NCBI GenBank assembly: GCA_003049485.1
Contig: PYST01000252.1
Span: 40,103 to 54,245 of the forward strand
From: Ophioceras dolichostomum
Taxonomy: Eukaryota; Ascomycota; Sordariomycetes; Magnaporthales; Ophioceraceae
Direction of reading: 5' to 3'
Length of the DNA stretch: 14,143 nt
Shown: positions 8,734-14,143 of the stretch, piece by piece
Position numbering within the stretch: position 1 is the stretch's first letter
How the letters are laid out: every line of letters begins with the position of its first letter
The notes under the pieces: model-generated
What the model saw: the letters and a program-made list of their open reading frames with translations, nothing else
What the model was told of the DNA's origin: nothing
The model's database searches: none
Program-made: the position numbers and the translations under genes

Positions 8734-10890
8734 ATGGGGCGCTACAACACCACCGCGCGTTGGAACGCGTTTTTACTAACGGCGCTCACCTGGCTGCTGC
8801 CGATCGCCTCCACCTCCGCCATTAGCCAACGTGATGTGTCGGCTAGTCTACCGGGCTCTACCATCGGCCCCGGCTTCGTCCATGTGCCGATATCTTTGAC
8901 GCAGGTGGAGCCCGAAACCGCGGCGAGACTGCGCCGAAGGGCTGCTTCAGGCACTGAGCTGCGAAACTGGCAGACGGGTTATAGCGTGAACAGTACGTTT
9001 TGACGATGCGGGCACCTCGCCTGACCGTTTCTGGTGCCTTCCATTCATCAGAGCCCTGTGATTTTCCTCCACACTGTTCCCTTTTACCCCTTTCCTTTTC
9101 TTGTTCAATACCTCAACTGCTCGGATCTCTGCCGGTCTTTTTTGGCCGGCCTGATATTTCATTTTTCGGCCTGCTGACGTCTCACTCAGTCTCTCTCGGA
9201 AACCCCGGACAGAGGTCGACGGTTATTGTGGACACGGGATCCTTCGAGCTCTGGGTAAACCCGGATTGTTCCAAAGCCTCTCGCGCGTTCACAGACCCAG
9301 AGACCGGCCTTGTCTCCGTCGACAGCCCGTTGACAGACCCCGCGTTCTGCAAGCAATTTGGCAGTTTCGATGTGTCAAAATCATCATCAGTCAAACAGGT
9401 GACCGAGCTGCCAGGTCGGACCTTCGGCTACGCCGACTTCACGACGGTTACTGTGAACTATGTCCAAGACAGCCTCAGCATCGCCGGTAGGTTTCCGAGC
9501 TCGAGTGATCAAATGTGATGCTTCCACCACCCTTGAGCCACTCTAACGAACGCCCTACTACAGGTCTGACCCTTCAGAACCAGGTCTTTGCCGTCGCCAA
9601 TGCATCGAACGCGACGGCTATCGGCATCATGGGGATGGGCCCTAACCCCCTCGGCTTCAACCGGTCATACGCGTACCCTCTGATTCTGGAAAGTCTTGTC
9701 ACTCAGGGCGCTATCAACAGCGCGGCTTTCAGCCTCTCTCTGCAGGACTTTGACAACACGACAGGTAAGTCTCGACCGGCGTCCGCTCTGTTCTGCGGGA
9801 ATTCATATCTCGGTTTTCTCAGCTGCTCGTGCTGACCTGTCTTTGTCATCCAAGGCTCGATGATCCTCGGGGGCGTGGACAAGGGGAAGTTTTCGGGCTC
9901 CCTCCAGAAGATCCCGTTTGAGACCGTTAAGGTCACGGTTGGCAATCAGCAGTTCGATCACACTAGGTATGTGCCTTCCTCGTTGTGTGCTATTTCACGA
10001 TCCGGATCCGGGTGGCCGGCACCGGTCTTCTTCGTTTCGTTCTGCACCGCTGACGCTGGACTGTTTGATTTCAGCTACTGGACCAAGGTCACGGGGATGA
10101 GAGTCAAGTCGCCCAAGACCTCCAAAGACTACAACATCAACGGCGGCTTCACCGCGGTGGTGGACAGCGGGACGAGCATCCTCCTCTTCCCTAACGGGCT
10201 GGCGTCTCAGATCTGCACCGATATCAACGGGACCTTCCCTCTCGCTAGCTCGAACCTGTGCGTTGTCGACTGCCGCATTCGCGAGCAGCTGACCGGCGGC
10301 CTGACCTTCAGCTTCGGCGGAAAGGAGATCACGATGTCTTACCAGAACCTGGTCAACTTCAACGACTTCGGCTCCAGCGGGCAGTATTGCAGCCTTGCTG
10401 CCGCGGACAGCACAGTTGTGTCTGACCCGCCGACATACATTCTCGGATGTAAGCTTTTCGACTCTGGATTCAGCTCTCCCGCTGTGTAACTTGCTGCCCA
10501 ACTTGTATAGCAGAAGAATTGCCCGGCTGACGTGTCCTCGAAATCAAAAATAGCTCCATTCCTGCGATCTGCGTACGGTAAGAAGTCTCCTTCCACAGCA
10601 GTCTTGTCTACGCTGGATGATAGGGCTAGTCCGTACGTGAGGCAATACTGACTTTGGACATATCTAATTTTTTAGCCGTATTCGACTGGGAAAATGCAAA
10701 CCTGCATCTTGCACAGTCTGCGAACTGCGGTTCCGAGATCGTGGCCATTGGGAAGGGGACCGACTCCGTCCCCAACGTGAGTGGGAACTGCAAGAGTTCC
10801 ACGACTTCTTCTCTGGCGGTGTCTTCTATCGCCAGGAACCAGGGGCTGATGCTGCTTGGGGCGGTCCTCAGCCTTACCCTCCTTCTATAA
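8734..10890 (+). CDS. Secreted aspartic protease, yapsin/OpsB-like, probably GPI-anchored
   Basis: Seven exons (8734-8992, 9190-9486, 9564-9764, 9855-9966, 10075-10448, 10554-10577, 10676-10890) encode 493 aa. All six introns carry GTRNGT-like donors and CTGAC or CTAAC branch sites 10-25 nt before AG. The protein has a signal peptide (hydrophobic core about residues 13-24), a propeptide ending at the basic Arg67-Arg68-Arg69 site expected for kexin, and a pepsin-family A1 core. The catalytic aspartates are Asp101 in DTGS and Asp320 in DSGTS. Tyr167 in GYADFT fits the flap tyrosine, and Cys113 and Cys140 probably pair in the loop after the first active site. ILGSPFLRSAY near the C-terminus is the family motif. 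Several Asn-X-Ser/Thr sites are present. A Ser-rich stretch followed by a hydrophobic tail (about 479-493) with no charged end suggests a GPI anchor at the plasma membrane or wall. The role would be processing or degradation of extracellular proteins. The start at 8734 is preferred because it opens directly on the signal peptide. Confidence 0.93.
9131..9150 (+). other. GC-rich stem-loop inside protease intron 1
   Basis: Within the 197-nt first intron (8993-9189), GCCGGTC, six T, then GGCCGGC can fold in RNA into a 7-bp stem (one G-U pair) with a U6 loop. It lies 24 nt before the CTGAC branch site at 9174-9178. It could shorten the effective intron or affect splicing; there is no direct evidence for a role. 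Confidence 0.5.
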
Positions 10891-12399
10891 GGGTAATCTG
10901 TCACATGGGGAAAAGGATTTCATCCCTCCTATGGATGGATGACGAGGCTGGCATTATATAAGAGATGGAACGAGTAGTTGTTGTTTCGTGCATACTGTAC
11001 ACAGCATCGGATAATGGAATCGAAGTAGGCATAGTGTTTATACACTGTTGACATGGTTAGACGGCATTAGGGATTGGATATTGGAAAATAGATTCCTTTC
11101 TCTCTCGCAATACCAGCACCGGGCCTTGTGAGTTTCCATACACGAGTAACGGGATTCTACCTGAAAGAATAGACATCCTAGGAGGAGGGACTCGATGTCT
11201 GGAACAAGGTCGATGACGATGGACAAGCGTGCACTCCAGAGCTACGCGGCTGTGGATACAGCAGCCAACACGAGATTCACCTCTATTTGTCTGAGGGCTA
11301 GCCCATATCTCGTCTTGAGCGGTACGAAAACCATCGCAGGGTAAGTGCGGCCTTATCATGGTCGTAGTGCTGTCGACACTTTTGAGGGATATTCTAGAAT
11401 CAGGGAGTCTCAAGAGCTTCGCGAGGGATAGTAGCCGCAATAGAGGCCTATTAGACTTGAACTCTTTTGAGTCGTTTCACCTGGGCCTGGTGTTTTAGTT
11501 TCTGTTGTAAGTTGAGCATGATAGATACGACCTACCACGTGCACTCTGAGGCACTTCAGAGGCGGTTGCAATTGATGAGTGAACCTGCTGTGGTGGGGAT
11601 GGACTAAGTGTTGTGGGCTATTAACCCCTTTGAGAGTTCATGCAAATGCGCCCTATTCGCCGCACGCAGTTGTCGCACAAGGGACATTTTACGCGAAATA
11701 GTTGCGCACGAAAGTAGGAAAACAAGAAAGTAAAAAGAAATGAAAAGTTTGTGGATAATGAAACAGGTCAATCACACAAATAATGTTCAACACATTCCAT
11801 GACTGATGGCTGATATGGCGGTGTGGTTGGTGGAAGAGGGGTCCCGGTTGCGCTGGCGAGACGCTCACCGACATGTCACTTCTGCACGAATGGGTAGGGA
11901 GGGGTACCTCTCACGACGCGATGATGTGTTTTCTTGTGTCTGTGTGAATGTGCGCGGGTGATATGCTGAGAAATTACGAGGAAGGGCCGGACGGACATCG
12001 GACTTGATGCAGGGCAGTGCTGGGCAACAATTTCAGTCAGGTGCTCAGAGTAACAGCCAAAGGAAAAATGACAGCTAGGAAAAACACCCAAAGTTCACAT
12101 TCCTCGCTCCCGGATAAGAGGCACAAATGCATCAGCCCGCGCAGCTTAGGGTGCGGGAATTAAAGGGGATGGACCGATAAAGAATTGTAAAGAAGAAGAA
12201 AAAAATAATTACCGGCTATCACAAGTCGTGCGTGTCGGGAGCGAGCGGAAGGACGACCGGGCGTCAAGGTTAACTGGCTTGACTTCCAGGTTCCTTGACT
12301 GATCTGACTGATCACACAGGCGCGAGGGGGGGGAAGTGAGGAGGCCACGAGATGTGGCGTCGGCGATGATGCATCAGAACATCAGAGCGATGACTTGGC

Positions 12400-12445
12400 C
12401 CAATCAATGCACGGCAGGCCGCTGCAGAAACTACAGCTGTCCAAT
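12400..12445 (+). promoter_or_regulatory. Paired CCAAT boxes
   Basis: CCAAT occurs at 12400-12404 (context CCCAATCA) and at 12441-12445 (context TCCAATCG), in the same orientation and 41 bp apart. CCAAT is the binding core of the fungal HAP/CBC complex. They precede the T/C tract at 12624 by about 180 bp, a promoter-like order on the plus strand. Confidence 0.4.
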
Positions 12446-12623
12446 CGGCGTGCGTCGGCGGACCTGAGGTGTTTTCCCGCCCAGCGATGATTTGGACCTA
12501 TCAATCCGAGGTAAGGCACATGCGCTGCCCAAGATCTGAGGCAGGACGGGGTTGGCAGGAGGGAAAAGAGGGGAGAGGGGTGAAGCGTGACAGCTAGCAA
12601 TTGCGCGGCCCGCCTGGGTTCTG

Positions 12624-12655
12624 CCTTTTTTTTTCTTTTCTTTTTTTTTTCTTCT
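12624..12655 (+). promoter_or_regulatory. Long pyrimidine (T/C) tract
   Basis: A 32-nt uninterrupted pyrimidine tract contains T9 (12626-12634) and T10 (12641-12650) runs. A further T9 lies at 12850-12858. Pyrimidine tracts of this kind often lie just upstream of transcription starts in filamentous fungi, and nucleosome depletion over T runs is well known. Confidence 0.45.
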
Positions 12656-13332
12656 GAGGTGGTTTTGCCTTTTTCTTCTTCCTGTTCCCATGCCACCTCA
12701 CCTATCCATGCACCTCCTCAGAGCGGAATACCAGGAATGGAATGGCTAAAGACTATCGGGAGGCGAAACCGCTAATCCTTGGACAAGGGGAAGGAGGCAG
12801 ACACACTGCAAGAGAAGCAAGGCCTTGCCCCATTTTTCTCTTATTTTCATTTTTTTTTCTGGAACAAAGTGGCGGCGGCGGCCGACATGTGAGGGGAGAC
12901 AAGGAAAAGGTATGGCAAGAACATGTGTGTGTGCCAATGCATCAACGAAAGGAAGGGAGGGGCTTTGTTTGGAAAGAGAAGGAATGGTCCAAGACCAGGA
13001 CGGCAGGCATGGGACTGGCTCCTCGCCGTCGGTCCTTCCAATGATCAACTGGTCGTCGAGACCATTCGACTCGACCTATCTCGGACGTAATTGGATCTTT
13101 TGGAAACATGGCCAGCGCTAAATGCTGTGCCTACGACGTAGTCGCAGATTAAGCCATGGGGGCACTGCAGATTGAATGGTGGCGGGAGTTCTCGTTCATC
13201 TCTGTCCGTTTGGTGTTTCCCAGTCGCGTCTGCCAGTCGGAGCGAGGAGGAAAATGGTGATTTGGTCAATTTCGCTCGGGATGGCCTCGGCCTCGAGTGA
13301 TCGCTCTCGTCTCGAGGGAAAAAAGGGAAGAA

Positions 13333-13368
13333 CAAAAGGATCAAAGGAGTCAAAGGGAACAAAGGGAG
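13333..13368 (+). repeat. Four-unit 9-bp array of CAAAGG cores
   Basis: Units CAAAAGGAT, CAAAGGAGT, CAAAGGGAA and CAAAGGGAG follow each other with an exact 9-bp period. Three contain CAAAGG, the core recognised by HMG-box factors, and the last junction reads ACAAAGGGA (13359-13367), identical to the pheromone response element bound by Prf1 in Ustilago maydis. Binding in this organism is inference. Confidence 0.75.
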
Positions 13369-13465
13369 AGACTTTCTCGAGAAAGGTAGGAAACAAGACA
13401 CGGCAGATGGCCCATTCAATTAAGCCTGTTCCCTGTCTGCTGGCGGCTGGGGTGGTTGGGGTGGT

Positions 13466-13487
13466 ACTTTGCACTTTGCTCAAAGTG
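13466..13487. repeat. CTTTG tandem plus CTTTG/CAAAG inverted repeat
   Basis: ACTTTGC is repeated in tandem (13466-13472 and 13473-13479). CACTTTG (13472-13478), CT, CAAAGTG (13481-13487) form a perfect 7-bp inverted repeat. These are the same core as the array at 13333, here in both orientations. Confidence 0.7.
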
Positions 13488-13579
13488 GTGTGGGAGTGCT
13501 GCGAGGTGGTAGCGGAGGGGGGAGCGGGCGTTGCTGCACTGCTACTTGCAGGCTTCCAGGCTTGCTGGCCTTCCTACTG

Positions 13580-13597
13580 CTGGCTTTGCTGGCTTTG
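13580..13597. repeat. Perfect 9-bp tandem repeat CTGGCTTTG
   Basis: Two exact copies (13580-13588, 13589-13597) each end in CTTTG, the reverse complement of CAAAG. They sit inside a wider stretch rich in GCTT words. Confidence 0.75.
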
Positions 13598-13934
13598 CTT
13601 GCTCGCCGGCTTCTCTTGCGGACGAATCGTAAATGTCCTGTGGTGCGAGCGGGCCCTTGGTTCGTTCGAATGCAGGCTGGGTATTGCTGATTGGTGGCGG
13701 CTGGGTCGGTGCAACAGCCTTTCGTGTCGGTTGTCTTCAGGCCAAGGTCGGGCGGGTCTCCGGCTGTCTGCTCAGCGCTGGCTGATGACCTGTGTGCCCC
13801 ACTTGGAGCCAAGGTCGTCCCCCTCCCACCAGCAAGCAACTCCAGCGCCCGCCATTCCCAGGCTTGTGTCCTCATCCCTCAATCAATCCACTGCATGCTT
13901 TGGTGCCCAGGCCCGCCCGGCCACCCGCCCAGCT

Positions 13935-13976
13935 GCACAGAGCACAGTGCACAGTGCACAGAGCACCCAGCACCCA
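13935..13976. repeat. Six-unit 7-bp tandem repeat
   Basis: Consecutive units are GCACAGA, GCACAGT, GCACAGT, GCACAGA, GCACCCA and GCACCCA, with consensus GCACMSW. All six keep the 7-bp period. A heptamer period is not a codon multiple, which argues against selection for protein coding here. Confidence 0.85.
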
Positions 13977-14143
13977 ACTCTCTGACGCTGAGTGTTCCCT
14001 TAGTTTGGGATGGGTGGTGTGGCGGCCTTCTGCCCTGTCCTTTGCTTGCCGTGCCGCGCTGGTTGCCCTCTGTAATGATTTCAGAAGGTTTGCCCTGCCA
14101 CGACGAGGCTAAGAGGTAGCCGAATGTCGACCTCTCCCCCCCC

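Larger units (their letters stand above)
10891..14143. other. Long gene-less tail with promoter-like composition
   Basis: About 3.25 kb hold the protease 3' UTR at the left and no supportable gene afterwards. The longest open frame (13176-13985 on plus, 269 codons) runs through simple repeats, is Trp/Cys-rich without a domain, and has a competing minus-strand open frame over its 3' half. From about 12400 rightward the DNA shows CCAAT boxes, T/C tracts, CAAAG-core arrays and tandem repeats, suggesting the upstream region or long leader of a plus-strand gene that starts beyond the window. Confidence 0.6.

Noticed and set aside
13176..13985. 269-codon plus-strand open frame, longest in the right flank
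   Set aside because: It runs through the 9-bp and 7-bp simple repeats, has no recognisable domain, is unusually rich in Trp and Cys, and overlaps an open minus-strand frame over its 3' half. The composition suggests stop-poor GC-rich DNA rather than a gene.

Overview
The window looks like nuclear DNA of a filamentous ascomycete (Pezizomycotina, probably Sordariomycetes). Genes are split by short introns of about 77-197 nt with GTRNGT-type donors, CTAAC or CTGAC branch sites and CAG, TAG or AAG acceptors. The protein families are fungal, and CT-rich tracts precede genes. No tRNA, rRNA, CRISPR array, transposon or virus-derived gene was recognised. The genus cannot be named from the sequence alone.

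Layout. Bases 1-2991 hold no convincing gene. From 2992 to 3836 (+) lies a three-exon MARVEL/Nce102-like four-span membrane protein. Its upstream region contains a strong-context upstream ORF whose predicted stop is created at the first exon junction. A gene-poor stretch (3837-5313) follows. Two minus-strand genes come next: a small cysteine-rich protein with a zinc-cluster-like pattern (5314-6137; its intron is uncertain) and, upstream of it on the same strand, an intron-less classical short-chain dehydrogenase/reductase (6549-7439). An 18-bp perfect palindrome inside a GGTACC/TAGGTA-rich cluster sits 4 nt past the SDR stop. A 1.3-kb divergent promoter region separates the SDR from a seven-exon, probably GPI-anchored, secreted aspartic protease of the yapsin/OpsB type (8734-10890, +), which includes a 24-nt micro-exon.

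The last 3.25 kb (10891-14143) has no supportable gene but is rich in promoter-like structure on the plus strand: paired CCAAT boxes, long T/C tracts, a dense cluster of CAAAG/CTTTG cores (including a four-unit 9-bp array and a perfect inverted repeat), and a six-unit 7-bp tandem repeat. It may be the long upstream region of a gene starting beyond the right edge.

The genes do not form an obvious pathway or biosynthetic cluster. The MARVEL protein and the protease both act at the cell surface or plasma membrane; the SDR is a soluble oxidoreductase of unknown substrate. I see no clear new multi-gene system. The most noteworthy signals are regulatory-DNA architecture and the atypical cysteine-cluster gene.
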